Shown here one piece after another: positions 10,462-18,529 of a DNA stretch of 64,000 bases (the stretch's first letter is position 1; each line of letters begins with the position of its first letter). This DNA is from Sandaracinus amylolyticus (GTDB lineage: Bacteria; Myxococcota_A; Polyangia; Polyangiales; Sandaracinaceae), in assembly GCF_021631985.1 (NCBI RefSeq), contig NZ_CP070225.1, positions 9,486,001 through 9,550,000 of the forward strand, in the 5' to 3' direction. A model generated the notes under the pieces. The model worked only from the letters and a program-made list of their open reading frames with translations, was not told the origin of the DNA and searched no databases. The position numbers and the translations under genes are program-made.

Positions 10462-11292
10462 ATGGCAGCGAAGGAAGCACGAGGGATCGGGCTCGGCCTG
10501 CGGCAGGAGATCGCCGCGGAGATGCTCGCGCGCAGGCCCGACGAGATCGAATGGGTGGAGATCCACCCCGAGAACTACGTCGAGCGCGCCGGCTCGTTCG
10601 AGCGGCACCTCGCGGATGCGCGCGCGATCTGGCCGGTGGTGCCCCACGGGCTCTCGCTCTGCTTCGGCTCGATCGAGCCCTTCGAGCCGGCGTACCTGCG
10701 CAAGCTGCGCGCGTTCCTCGATGCGATCGACGCGCCCTGGTACAGCGACCACCTCTGCTGGGGCGGGGTCGACGGAGTCGCGCTGCACGACCTGATGCCG
10801 ATGCCCTTCGTGCGCGAGTCGGTCGACGTCGCGTGCGCGCGCATCGCCCAGGTCGAGGACGCGATCGGTCGCCCGGTCGCGATCGAGAACGTCAGCTACT
10901 ACGTGCACCCCGGCGCGCCGGAGATGCACGAGATCGACTTCGTGCTCGAGGTCCTCGAGCGATCCGGATGCCGGATGATGCTCGACGTGAACAACGTCTA
11001 CGTGAACGCGCGCAACCACGGGTTCGACGCGCGCACGTACCTCGATCGCATCCCCGCCGATCGCGTGGTGCAGATCCACGTCGCGGGGCACCTCGTGCGG
11101 GCGGGACAGCCGATCATCGACACCCACGCCGAGCCGATCTGCGACGACGTCTACGCGCTGATCGGGCACACCCTCGCGCGCATGCCCGACGTGCCGGTGC
11201 TGCTCGAGCGCGACGGCAATTTCCCCGCGCTCGACGTGCTGCTCGAGGAGCTGCGGCGCCTCCGCGCGATCGCGGACGGAGCGCGCGCGTGA
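10462..11292 (+). CDS. MNIO (DUF692) multinuclear iron oxidase
   Basis: A 276-residue protein covering the full length of the DUF692 family, now called MNIO. Conserved metal-site blocks are visible: IHPENY (34-39), SDHLCW (95-100), IENVSYY (141-147), LDVNNVYVN (174-182), HVAGH (206-210), DTHAEP (220-225) and ERDGNFP (249-255). Family members use two or three irons on a TIM barrel and O2 to remodel cysteine residues of precursor peptides. AGGAG lies a few bases before ATG 10462. It overlaps its partner gene by 4 nt (GTGA). The likely substrate is the Cys motif of the small lipoprotein 110 bp upstream. Confidence 0.9.
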   Translation: MAAKEARGIGLGLRQEIAAEMLARRPDEIEWVEIHPENYVERAGSFERHLADARAIWPVVPHGLSLCFGSIEPFEPAYLRKLRAFLDAIDAPWYSDHLCWGGVDGVALHDLMPMPFVRESVDVACARIAQVEDAIGRPVAIENVSYYVHPGAPEMHEIDFVLEVLERSGCRMMLDVNNVYVNARNHGFDARTYLDRIPADRVVQIHVAGHLVRAGQPIIDTHAEPICDDVYALIGHTLARMPDVPVLLERDGNFPALDVLLEELRRLRAIADGARA

Positions 11293-12005
11293 CCGTCGCC
11301 GAGCTCCAGCGCGCGATGCAGCGGGTGTGCTTCGATCGCGCGCCCTCGCCCGAGGATCTCGCGCTGCTGGGGAGCGAGCGCGCGCTCCTGTACCGCGACC
11401 TCGTGCGGTCGCGGCTGCGCGAGCTCGTGTCGAAGGTGCTGCCGAAGACCGAGGCCGCGATCGGTCGCGCCCGGACGAGCGCGCTCTTCGATGGGTTCCT
11501 CGCCGAGGCGCCGCCGCGATCGCGCTTCTTCCGCGAGGTGATCCCGGACTTCGTGTCGTTCGCGCTGCTGCGCATCGAGGGGCCTGCGCACGCGCGCGAC
11601 GTGCTCGCGCTGGAGTCGACGCGCTGGGAGCTCGCGTGGCGCGCCGGGGAGACGCCGGACGAGATCGTCGAGTTCGATCTCGAGAAGACGCCGGTGCCGC
11701 ATCCCACGCTGCGCGTGCTCGCGCTGGGGCACGCGGTGCATCGCGACGTCGACCCGCCGCCGGCGGGTGCGTTCTTCGTGAGCGTGCATCGGCGCCCCGA
11801 TCACGTGGTGGAGACGCGCACGCTCGACGCGACGTCGTTCGCGCTGGTGCGCGCCTGGGCGCGTGGGGATCGCCCCGCGATCGACGGCGTGCGCGAGGTG
11901 CTCGCGGCCGAGGGACGCGCGCCCGACGCCGCGTTCGTCGAGAAGATGAGCGCCCTGCTGACCGCGCTCCTCGAGGCGGGCGCGCTGCTCGGCTCGCGCG
12001 CCTGA
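11289..12005 (+). CDS. MNIO partner protein (DUF2063/BufC-like)
   Basis: A 238-residue protein starting at a GTG that overlaps the MNIO stop. The N-terminal half (LRELVSKVLPKTEAAIG, then FLAEAPPRSRFFREVIPDFV) follows the pattern of DUF2063-type partners, which recruit the precursor to the MNIO enzyme. The C-terminal half is alpha/beta with a possible winged-helix-like or substrate-binding role. Cytoplasmic, no signal peptide. Assignment rests mainly on the tight coupling to the MNIO gene and the N-terminal pattern, so a divergent partner is the safe reading. Confidence 0.7.
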   Translation: MTVAELQRAMQRVCFDRAPSPEDLALLGSERALLYRDLVRSRLRELVSKVLPKTEAAIGRARTSALFDGFLAEAPPRSRFFREVIPDFVSFALLRIEGPAHARDVLALESTRWELAWRAGETPDEIVEFDLEKTPVPHPTLRVLALGHAVHRDVDPPPAGAFFVSVHRRPDHVVETRTLDATSFALVRAWARGDRPAIDGVREVLAAEGRAPDAAFVEKMSALLTALLEAGALLGSRA

Positions 12006-12033
12006 GGACGCGCCGGGGCACCGAGTCGGGCCT

Positions 12034-13506
12034 ATGCTGTCGTGGACGGTGCGGTTCGCCATCACGATCTCGGCCGCGCTCGTGATGATCTCGTGCGGCG
12101 CGCGCGCGCCCGCGAGCCCGCCATCGCCGCCTCCGGCGGGCACCGTGCGGTACACGTTCGCGCTCGAGCCCGACCTCGAGCACATCCACGCGACGGTGTG
12201 CTTCGAGGGCGGCGTGCCCGACGCGCTGGTCGCGATCCACGAGGAAGGGCGGGCGCGCGTCGAGACCGCGGTCGTGCTGCGCGAAGGCGCGACGCACCCG
12301 CTCCCGATCGACGAGGAGATCGATCTGCGCGGCGTCGCGCCCGGCGAGTGTGTGCGCTATCGCGTCGATCTCTCGCCCGGGCGCCGCGCCGCGCCGGGCG
12401 CGCCCGGGAGCTATCGCGTGGGCGACGATCTCGTCGCGCCCACGAGCCTCTGGCTGCGCGCGCCCTCGCCGCGCGACGAGTCGACGGCGATGCTCGCGCG
12501 CTTCGTGCTGCCCGAGGGCGTGCGCGTCTCGACGGTGTGGCCCGACGCCGACGAAGAAGGCTGGATGCGCATCGACGAGCGCGCGTTCCGCTACATCGCG
12601 TACGTCGCGTTCGGCGAGCTCGAGGTGGAGCGTGTGTCGGTGCCGGGCGGGTGCATCGACGCGGTGGTGCTCGACGGCGCGCTGAACGTCGACGCGGACC
12701 AACGTCGCGCGTGGCTCGGTACTGCGGGGCGCGCGGTGTCGCGGGTGCTCGGTCACTTCCCCGCGGAGCGCGCGGGCGTGATCGTCGTGCCCACGCCGTT
12801 CGCCGACACGCCGGTGCTCTTCGGGATCGTCGGGCGCGGTGCGCTGCCGACGATCGCGCTGCTCGTCGGCGAGAACGCGCGCCCCGACGCGCTGGTGCCC
12901 GACTGGACCGCGGTGCACGAGTTCACGCACCTCGCGAGCCCGTTCGTCGAGCGCGACGAGGCGTGGATCACCGAGGGCCTCGCGACCTACTACCAGCAGG
13001 TCCTGCGCGCGCGCGAAGGGATGCTCACGCCCGAGCAGGCGTGGAACGAGATGCTCCACGGGTTCGCGCGCGGACGCAGCGAGGGCACCGGTCGGACCCT
13101 CCGCGACGAGTCGCGGGACATGTTGCGTACATACGCTTTCGGGCGGGTCTACTGGTCCGGCGCCGCGCTCGCGCTGATGGCCGACGTCGCGTATCGCCGC
13201 AGCTCGGACGGACAGGGCTCGCTCGACGACGCCATGGTGCGCGCGTCCGATCGACGCGACGAGACGCTGCGCGCCGACGAGCTCGTGCGCGCGATGGACG
13301 GACGCGACGGAGGCCCGTTCGCCCGCGTGATCGCGAGCTGGATCGACCGCGCGGAGTTCCCCGACGTCGACGAGACCCTGGCGTGGCTCGGGGTGCGCAG
13401 GGGGGTCGCGGGTGTCGAGCTGCACGATGCGCCAGGTGCGGCGATCCGCGACGCGATCATGAATCGCGGCGCTCCGCTCGCGTCGAACCCCGACGGGTGC
13501 CGGTAA
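12034..13506 (+). CDS. Gluzincin-like metallopeptidase lipoprotein
   Basis: A 490-residue predicted lipoprotein with lipobox MISC near residue 21. HEFTH at residues 295-299 gives the zinc-binding HExxH motif, and WITEGLATYY (Glu314) supplies a downstream glutamate as in M61 and peptidase-MA-like enzymes. The first 250 residues look beta-rich, as in M61 proteins. It lies 28 nt after the MNIO partner gene and may belong to the same transcript; a role in trimming the exported precursor is possible but speculative. The spacing between motif and third ligand is short for M1, so peptidase-MA/M61-like is the better label. Confidence 0.75.
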   Translation: MLSWTVRFAITISAALVMISCGARAPASPPSPPPAGTVRYTFALEPDLEHIHATVCFEGGVPDALVAIHEEGRARVETAVVLREGATHPLPIDEEIDLRGVAPGECVRYRVDLSPGRRAAPGAPGSYRVGDDLVAPTSLWLRAPSPRDESTAMLARFVLPEGVRVSTVWPDADEEGWMRIDERAFRYIAYVAFGELEVERVSVPGGCIDAVVLDGALNVDADQRRAWLGTAGRAVSRVLGHFPAERAGVIVVPTPFADTPVLFGIVGRGALPTIALLVGENARPDALVPDWTAVHEFTHLASPFVERDEAWITEGLATYYQQVLRAREGMLTPEQAWNEMLHGFARGRSEGTGRTLRDESRDMLRTYAFGRVYWSGAALALMADVAYRRSSDGQGSLDDAMVRASDRRDETLRADELVRAMDGRDGGPFARVIASWIDRAEFPDVDETLAWLGVRRGVAGVELHDAPGAAIRDAIMNRGAPLASNPDGCR

Positions 13507-13521
13507 CGAATTCCGGGGAAA

Positions 13522-13539
13522 TCCCTCTTGTTCGAGGGA
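13522..13539 (+). terminator. Hairpin after peptidase gene
   Basis: TCCCTC-ttgttc-GAGGGA lies 16 bases after the stop at 13504-13506, with no T-run. The 13540-13666 interval shows no gene and probably holds the YceI promoter. Confidence 0.35.
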
Positions 13540-13666
13540 CTTCGTGCTGCGAACCTTCGCGCGAGCAGAGATGCTCGTTTCGCTGTTCGGACGTCTGCTC
13601 CGGTCCTTCGAGCCCGGATCTGACGTGCGGGCGGAAGACGAAGAACTCGTGAGGAGCAAGGAAAGC

Positions 13667-14305
13667 ATGCGACTGCGCACGTCCGGTTGGTTCATCTCGA
13701 TGCTCGCGTTCGTCGCGGCGATCTCGTTCGTCGCGGCGGATGCGTCGGCGCAGGCGCGCACGTTCCGCATGACGCGCGGGGGCGGGAGCCGGATCCAGTG
13801 GGTCTCGGACGCGCCGCTCGAGCGCATCACCGGCGTGAACAACGCGGTCACCGGCGAGCTCACGGTCGACCCCGCGAACCTCGCGACGGCGCGCGGCACG
13901 GTGAGCGTCGACATCGCGCAGATGCGCACCGGGCTCGACCTCCGCGACGAGCACCTTCGCGGCAGCGACTGGCTCGATGCCCAGCGCTTCCCGAACGCGA
14001 CGCTCGAGATCACCGGCATCGAGGGCGCGACCGCGCTGCGCCCGAACGAGACGCAGCGGGTGACGATCCGCGGCCGCTTCACGCTGCACGGCGTGACCCG
14101 CGACATCACGGCGAGCGCGCAGGTGCGCCTCGTCCCGCTCAACGACGAGCTGCGCGCCGAGGGCGTCACCGGCGACGTGATCCGCGCGCAGGCGAGCTTC
14201 GACATCGCGCTCGCCGATCACCAGGTGTCGATCAGCGCGCCGGTGCGCCTCAAGGTCGCGAACACGATCCGCGTGAACGTGACCATCCGCGCCGTCGCGA
14301 GCTGA
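13667..14305 (+). CDS. YceI-family periplasmic protein
   Basis: A 212-residue protein with a clear Sec signal peptide ending in ADASAQA. The mature part shows YceI features: TGVNNAVTGELTVDPANLAT, MRTGLDLRDEHLRGSDWLDA, FPNATLEITGI and RGRFTLHGVTRDITASAQV. YceI proteins are lipocalin-like beta barrels that bind polyisoprenoids or other amphiphiles in the periplasm. ATG 13667 has GGAAAG upstream and begins exactly at the signal peptide; an in-frame extension back to 13544 lacks features. Ends in a hairpin shared with the convergent LysR gene. Confidence 0.92.
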   Translation: MRLRTSGWFISMLAFVAAISFVAADASAQARTFRMTRGGGSRIQWVSDAPLERITGVNNAVTGELTVDPANLATARGTVSVDIAQMRTGLDLRDEHLRGSDWLDAQRFPNATLEITGIEGATALRPNETQRVTIRGRFTLHGVTRDITASAQVRLVPLNDELRAEGVTGDVIRAQASFDIALADHQVSISAPVRLKVANTIRVNVTIRAVAS

Positions 14306-14314
14306 GTCGGTGAC

Positions 14315-14339
14315 GAGGCCGCGCGATCGCCGCGGCCTC
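14315..14339. terminator. Bidirectional hairpin between convergent genes
   Basis: GAGGCCGCG-cgatcgc-CGCGGCCTC is a perfect 9-bp stem in the 36-bp gap between the YceI and LysR stops. It lacks a T-run but its position suggests bidirectional termination. Confidence 0.55.
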
Positions 14340-14341
14340 GC

Positions 14342-15256
14342 TCAATTCTCCAACGACCGGCCCACGGCGCGCATCGTCTCGCGCAGCCAGGTGTGGGCCG
14401 CGTCGCTCTCGACGCGCGGGTGCCAGATCATCAGGTAGCGCATCGTGCCGAGCTCGCGCGGTGCGCCGACGACGCGGACCGCGGCGCTCTTCGCCGCCTC
14501 GCGCGCCATCCGCTCGGGCACCGTCGCGACGAGATCGGTGCCCACGACGCTGCGGATCGCCGCGCCGATGTACGGCACGCGGATCGCGAAGCGACGGTGC
14601 TCGCCGATCGCCGCGAGGCGCTGCTCGAGGTGGGTCTGTCGGCCGCCGAGGATGCCGACGCCGATGTGCCGCGCGGCGACGTACTGCGCGAGCGTGAGCC
14701 GCTTGCGATGGCGGCTCTTCGCGTCGACGACGCAGACGAACTGGGTGTCGAAGAGCACCTCGCGCGAGAGGTGATCCGGCACGTGCCCGTCGTCGCCGTA
14801 GAACAGCATGTCGATGCTGCCGTGGGCGAGCGCGTCGAAGAGCCCGTCGTGCCACGGCACGAGCTCGAACGAGACCTGGCTCTCGAGCGGTAGGTGCTCG
14901 CGGCAGAGCGGCGGGCCGAGCACGTGGGTCGCCTGCTCGGTCGCGCCGATGCGGAAGCTCGCCTCCTCGCGCATCGGATCGAAGCGCTCGCCGCTCAGCA
15001 GACGATCGAGCCGCGGCAGCATCAGCGAGAGCTCGGCCGCGAGGCGCTGTCCCTTGGGCGTCGTCTCGTAGCCCGCGGGCGTGCGCACCAAGAGGTCGTC
15101 GTCGAACGTGTCGCGCAGGCGCTGGAGCGCGCGGCTGACCGCGGGCTGGCTGATGAAGAGCCGCGCCGCGGTGCGCGAGACGCTGCGCTCTTCCGCGAGC
15201 ACCGCGAACACGACGAGCAGGTTCAGGTCCGCCTGGCGAAGTTGCGTCACGCGCAT
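14342..15256 (-). CDS. LysR-family transcription regulator
   Basis: A 304-residue LysR protein. The N-terminal winged helix reads LNLLVVFAVLAEERSVSRTA and FISQPAVSRALQRLRDTF, followed by the usual substrate-binding domain. It resembles NodD/NahR-type regulators in the DLLVRTPAGYETTPKGQRLA stretch. ATG 15256 is preferred because it starts a few residues before the helix-turn-helix; ATG 15271 is possible. The gene is divergent from the two dehydrogenase genes and probably controls them through the intergenic palindromes. Confidence 0.92.
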   Translation of the reverse strand: MRVTQLRQADLNLLVVFAVLAEERSVSRTAARLFISQPAVSRALQRLRDTFDDDLLVRTPAGYETTPKGQRLAAELSLMLPRLDRLLSGERFDPMREEASFRIGATEQATHVLGPPLCREHLPLESQVSFELVPWHDGLFDALAHGSIDMLFYGDDGHVPDHLSREVLFDTQFVCVVDAKSRHRKRLTLAQYVAARHIGVGILGGRQTHLEQRLAAIGEHRRFAIRVPYIGAAIRSVVGTDLVATVPERMAREAAKSAAVRVVGAPRELGTMRYLMIWHPRVESDAAHTWLRETMRAVGRSLEN

Positions 15257-15287
15257 ATTCGACTTCCGCATTATGCATTGGGCGCAT
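15251..15287. promoter_or_regulatory. Probable LysR operator region
   Basis: Within 37 bp are GCGCAT (15251), the palindrome GCATTATGC (15268-15276), ATGCAT (15273) and a second GCGCAT (15282). It is the only AT-richer patch between the divergent LysR and SDR starts. LysR proteins usually bind T-N11-A dyads in exactly this position. The exact box is inferred. Confidence 0.45.
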
Positions 15288-15353
15288 ACACGCCGCGACG
15301 TCATCGTCTCTTCGTCGGCAGCACCAGCGCTGCCCGGAGCAGAGGAGAGCGCG

Positions 15354-16079
15354 ATGAGATCGGCCATCGTCACCGGCGCGTCCCGCGGGATCGGGCGCGC
15401 GATCGCGAAGCGGCTCGCGTCGGACGGATACGGGATCGCGGTGGGCTACGGAGGCGGCGCCGACGAGGCGCGCGCCGTGGTCAAGGAGATCGAGGCAGCG
15501 GGCGGTCGTGCGATCGCGATCGGTGCCGACGTCGCGAGCGCGCCCGACGTCGAGCGGCTGTACCGCGAGACCACCGCTGCGTTCGGCGGGGTCGACGTGG
15601 TGGTGCACAGCGCGGGCATCATGCCGCTCTCGCCGATCGCGGCGGGCGACGTCGAGCTCTTCGATCGCGTCGTCCGCGTGAACCTGCGCGGCGCGTTCCT
15701 CGTGATGAGCGAGGCCGCGAAGCACGTGTCGACGGGCGGGCGCATCATCGCGCTCTCGACGAGCGTGATCGCGAAGTCGCTGCCGACGTACGGCGCGTAC
15801 ATCGCGTCCAAGGCGGGCGTCGAGGGCCTCGTGCACGTGCTCGCGAACGAGCTGCGGGGGCGCGAGATCTCGGTGAACGCGGTCGCGCCGGGCCCGGTCG
15901 GGACCGATCTGTTCCTGCGCGGCAAGAGCGACGCGCAGATCGACGCGCTGCGGAAGATGGCGCCGCTCGAGCGGCTCGGACGGCCCGAGGACATCGCGGA
16001 CGTCGTGTCGTTCCTCGCGGGGCCGCAGGGCGGATGGGTCAACGCGCAGGTCGTGCGCGCCAACGGTGGATTCGCGTGA
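15354..16079 (+). CDS. Short-chain dehydrogenase/reductase
   Basis: A 241-residue classical SDR. The NAD(P)-binding TGASRGIG motif is at residues 8-15, the HSAGIM block replaces NNAG, catalytic Ser is in ALSTSV and Tyr/Lys in YIASK. The end is PEDIADVVSFLAGPQGGWVN and then RANGGFA, typical of 3-oxoacyl-ACP-reductase-like members. ATG 15354 has GAGGAGAG upstream. It is first in a two-gene unit divergent from LysR. The substrate is not predictable. Confidence 0.92.
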   Translation: MRSAIVTGASRGIGRAIAKRLASDGYGIAVGYGGGADEARAVVKEIEAAGGRAIAIGADVASAPDVERLYRETTAAFGGVDVVVHSAGIMPLSPIAAGDVELFDRVVRVNLRGAFLVMSEAAKHVSTGGRIIALSTSVIAKSLPTYGAYIASKAGVEGLVHVLANELRGREISVNAVAPGPVGTDLFLRGKSDAQIDALRKMAPLERLGRPEDIADVVSFLAGPQGGWVNAQVVRANGGFA

Positions 16080-16096
16080 GCGGAGTGGAGGCAGCC

Positions 16097-16993
16097 ATGA
16101 GCCAGAACGTCGTTCTCATCACCGGTGCATCGAGTGGGTTCGGAGCGCTCGCGGCGCGCGCGCTCGCGCGTGCGGGGCACGTCGTCTACGCGAGCATGCG
16201 CGAGACCACGGGGCGCAACGCGCCGCAGGTCGAGGCGGCGCGCGCGTACTCGGCGGAGCACCACGTCGAGCTGCGCGCGCTCGAGCTCGACGTCGCGTCG
16301 CAGCCCTCGGTCGACGCGGCGATCGCGAAGATCGTCGCGGAGAGCGGGCGCATCGACGTCGTGATCCACAACGCGGGTCACATGGTGTTCGGGCCCGCGG
16401 AGGCGTTCACGCCGGAGCAGCTCGCGGAGCTCTACGACGTGAACGTGCTGGGCACGCAACGGGTGAACCGCGCCGCGCTGCCGGTGCTGCGCGGGCAGCG
16501 GCGCGGGCTCGTGCTCTGGGTCGGGAGCAGCAGCACGCGCGGCGGCACGCCGCCCTATCTCGCGCCCTACTTCGCGGCGAAGGCGGCGATGGACGCGCTC
16601 GCGGTGAGCTACGCGGGCGAGCTCGCGCGGTGGGGCATCGAGACGACGATCCTCGTGCCCGGCGCGTTCACCAAGGGCACGAACCACTTCGCGCATGCGG
16701 GCGCGCCCGCGGACCAGGCCCGCGCGGCCGAGTACGCGAGCGGGCCCGATGCGTCGCTCGCCGAGCAGATCCAGCGCGGCCTCGCGGCGAGCGAGCCGCC
16801 CGACGCCGACGTCGCATCGGTCGCCGAGGCGATCGTGCAGATCGTCGATGCGCCGGCGGGGGCGCGTCCGTTCCGCGTGCACGTCGATCCCGCGAGCGAT
16901 GGTGCGGAGGTCGTGAACGCGGTCGCGGATCGGGTGCGCGCCGAGTTCCTCCGGCGCATCGGGCTGGGCGATCTGCTCGAATCTAGGGCGTAG
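16097..16993 (+). CDS. Short-chain dehydrogenase/reductase (extended C-terminus)
   Basis: A 298-residue SDR with TGASSGFG near the N-terminus, HNAGHM, the catalytic Ser region VGSSSTRGG and YFAAK as the Tyr/Lys pair. The C-terminal part is longer than in the preceding SDR, with a variable substrate loop around FTKGTNHFAHAG. It begins 17 nt after the previous stop, preceded by GGAGTGGAGG, so the two SDRs are one operon under the divergent LysR regulator. Its 3' end overlaps the convergent lipoprotein gene by 11 nt. Confidence 0.92.
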   Translation: MSQNVVLITGASSGFGALAARALARAGHVVYASMRETTGRNAPQVEAARAYSAEHHVELRALELDVASQPSVDAAIAKIVAESGRIDVVIHNAGHMVFGPAEAFTPEQLAELYDVNVLGTQRVNRAALPVLRGQRRGLVLWVGSSSTRGGTPPYLAPYFAAKAAMDALAVSYAGELARWGIETTILVPGAFTKGTNHFAHAGAPADQARAAEYASGPDASLAEQIQRGLAASEPPDADVASVAEAIVQIVDAPAGARPFRVHVDPASDGAEVVNAVADRVRAEFLRRIGLGDLLESRA

Positions 16994-17885
16994 CGCGGAT
17001 CGCGAGCTCGCCGCGCGATGCGAGCACCTCGAGCACCGGCGTGATCTCGCCGAAGGGCACGCTGGGCGCGGCGGACACCGCGAAGAGCGGGCGCTCGTCG
17101 AGCACCAGCGATGTCGTGGTGCGCGCGACGTCGAGGCAGCGCACGAGCGCGTCGACGTCGACGTGATGATCGCGCGCCGGGATCGTCGGCGGCGCCGAGG
17201 GCTGGGTCGTGTCGCACGAGGGCGCGAGCGGCTGGTCGCGCAGCGTGATGCGCACCTCGAGCGACGGCGTGATCGTGATCGCGGGCCACGCGGGCTCGAG
17301 CGAGTCGCTCGGCTCCGGGGCGACCTCACCGGCGAGCGCGGCCGCGACCTCGCGCTCGATGCCCGCGCGCCGCCCGCGATGCGATGGCGGCAGCGCGAGC
17401 ACCACCTCGCGCTCGCCCTCGAGCAGCACGACGCGCGGCTCGGTCCAGCCCTCGCGCCCCGCGCTCCACATCGCCTGCGACACGCGCCGCCACGACACCT
17501 CGGGGGCGGCCCGCAGCGCGTACGCGATCGGGATTCCCGCGCCCTCGGCGCGCGCGTCTTCGATGCGGCGTGCCCGCACCATGATCTCGGAGAGCGCGGG
17601 CACCTCGAGCGCTTCGCTCGAAGCGGGCACGTCGACGGCGATCTCCGCGTCGGGCACCCGCGCGCGATCGCCCTCGGGCCACGTCGCGATCAGCGCGCGA
17701 TTGTCGACGGTGAACCCGTCCTCGCGCACGTCGACGCGCACCATCGGCGTGGCGGCGGGCAGATCGTCGCGGGTCGCGCGTGGCAGCGCGTCGCGCGGCG
17801 CTTCGATCGTCGGTGGGGCGGTGGGCGCGGGCTCGCAGGTGCACGCGCTCGCGATGCCGAGCATCGCGAGCGCGGCTGCGATCAC
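16983..17885 (-). CDS. Predicted lipoprotein, unknown function
   Basis: A 300-residue lipoprotein with signal peptide and lipobox ASAC, followed by a Pro-rich linker. Two regions have weak ExbD-like character (VDVREDGFTVDNRALIATW and LVLDERPLFAVSAAP), but no transmembrane partner genes are present, so this is only a resemblance. GTG 17885 overlaps the nuclease stop as GTGA, which suggests coupling with the nuclease operon upstream. It is the last gene of a five-gene minus-strand cluster. Confidence 0.65.
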   Translation of the reverse strand: MIAAALAMLGIASACTCEPAPTAPPTIEAPRDALPRATRDDLPAATPMVRVDVREDGFTVDNRALIATWPEGDRARVPDAEIAVDVPASSEALEVPALSEIMVRARRIEDARAEGAGIPIAYALRAAPEVSWRRVSQAMWSAGREGWTEPRVVLLEGEREVVLALPPSHRGRRAGIEREVAAALAGEVAPEPSDSLEPAWPAITITPSLEVRITLRDQPLAPSCDTTQPSAPPTIPARDHHVDVDALVRCLDVARTTTSLVLDERPLFAVSAAPSVPFGEITPVLEVLASRGELAIRATP

Positions 17886-18511
17886 TCGCACGCCGACCAG
17901 AGGCCCAGTCCCGCTGCCTGCGCCGCCGCGCTGTCCTCGGCGAGCACCGGCGCGTTCGACGAGTTCGGCTCGATCGTCAGCGTCTCGGCGAACCCACGCG
18001 AGACGAGCTGGCGGTTCCACATGTCCCCGGGGCCCGAGCCGACCCACGCGTACGCGAGGTCGCGACCGAAGTGGTCCTGACACTCGGCGTCGTAGGTCAG
18101 CCACACGTAGCGTCCGCGCAGCAGCTCGGTGAATGCCCACGCCTCGTTGCCGTAGCAGTCGGCGGGCGTGATCTCGCCGGTCTCCTCGTTGCGCTTCTCG
18201 GTCTCCGGCGTGTCCACGCCGATCAGGCGCACGCCGATCGACACGCTGTCCGACTCGCGCACCGCGTCGAAGGTGTCGCCGTCGCGGATGTTCGTGATCA
18301 CGACGCGCTGCGGCGGCTGACACGGCGCGGGCGTCGCCGGCAGATCGCTCGCGTCGAGCTCGAGCACCCGCTGGTCCGAGAGCTGGATCGAGCCCTCGAA
18401 GAGATTGCCGACCTCGGGGTCGTACGTGCCGTCGTCCACCGGCTCGGGCTCGCCGAGACATCCGGCCAGCCCGAGCAGCAGCGCGATCGCGAGACAGGGT
18501 CTCAGCACCAC
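17882..18511 (-). CDS. Thermonuclease-like (SNase) lipoprotein
   Basis: A 209-residue lipoprotein (lipobox LAGC) with a staphylococcal-nuclease fold. Key residues can be placed: IRDGDTFDAV supplies the calcium-site Asp, VRLIGVDTPE carries the catalytic Arg and Glu plus Asp-Thr, and HFGRDLAYAWVG carries the second catalytic Arg. All active-site positions are therefore conserved, predicting a secreted Ca-dependent nuclease acting on DNA or RNA. The start is GTG 18511, or GTG 18508 with better spacing to GAGGA. It lies 18 nt after a calcium-repeat outer-membrane-type protein. Confidence 0.88.
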   Translation of the reverse strand: MVLRPCLAIALLLGLAGCLGEPEPVDDGTYDPEVGNLFEGSIQLSDQRVLELDASDLPATPAPCQPPQRVVITNIRDGDTFDAVRESDSVSIGVRLIGVDTPETEKRNEETGEITPADCYGNEAWAFTELLRGRYVWLTYDAECQDHFGRDLAYAWVGSGPGDMWNRQLVSRGFAETLTIEPNSSNAPVLAEDSAAAQAAGLGLWSACE

Positions 18512-18529
18512 ATCCTCACTCTCGTCCGC

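Noticed and set aside
9874-14205. A 1443-codon open frame on the minus strand opposite the MNIO operon
   Set aside because: Composition is Arg/Ala/His-rich without motifs, and the plus strand has well-supported genes; long antisense frames arise from the very high GC.
16983-17885. Naming the lipoprotein as ExbD
   Set aside because: Only weak local likeness; it has a lipobox instead of the ExbD membrane anchor and no ExbB partner.
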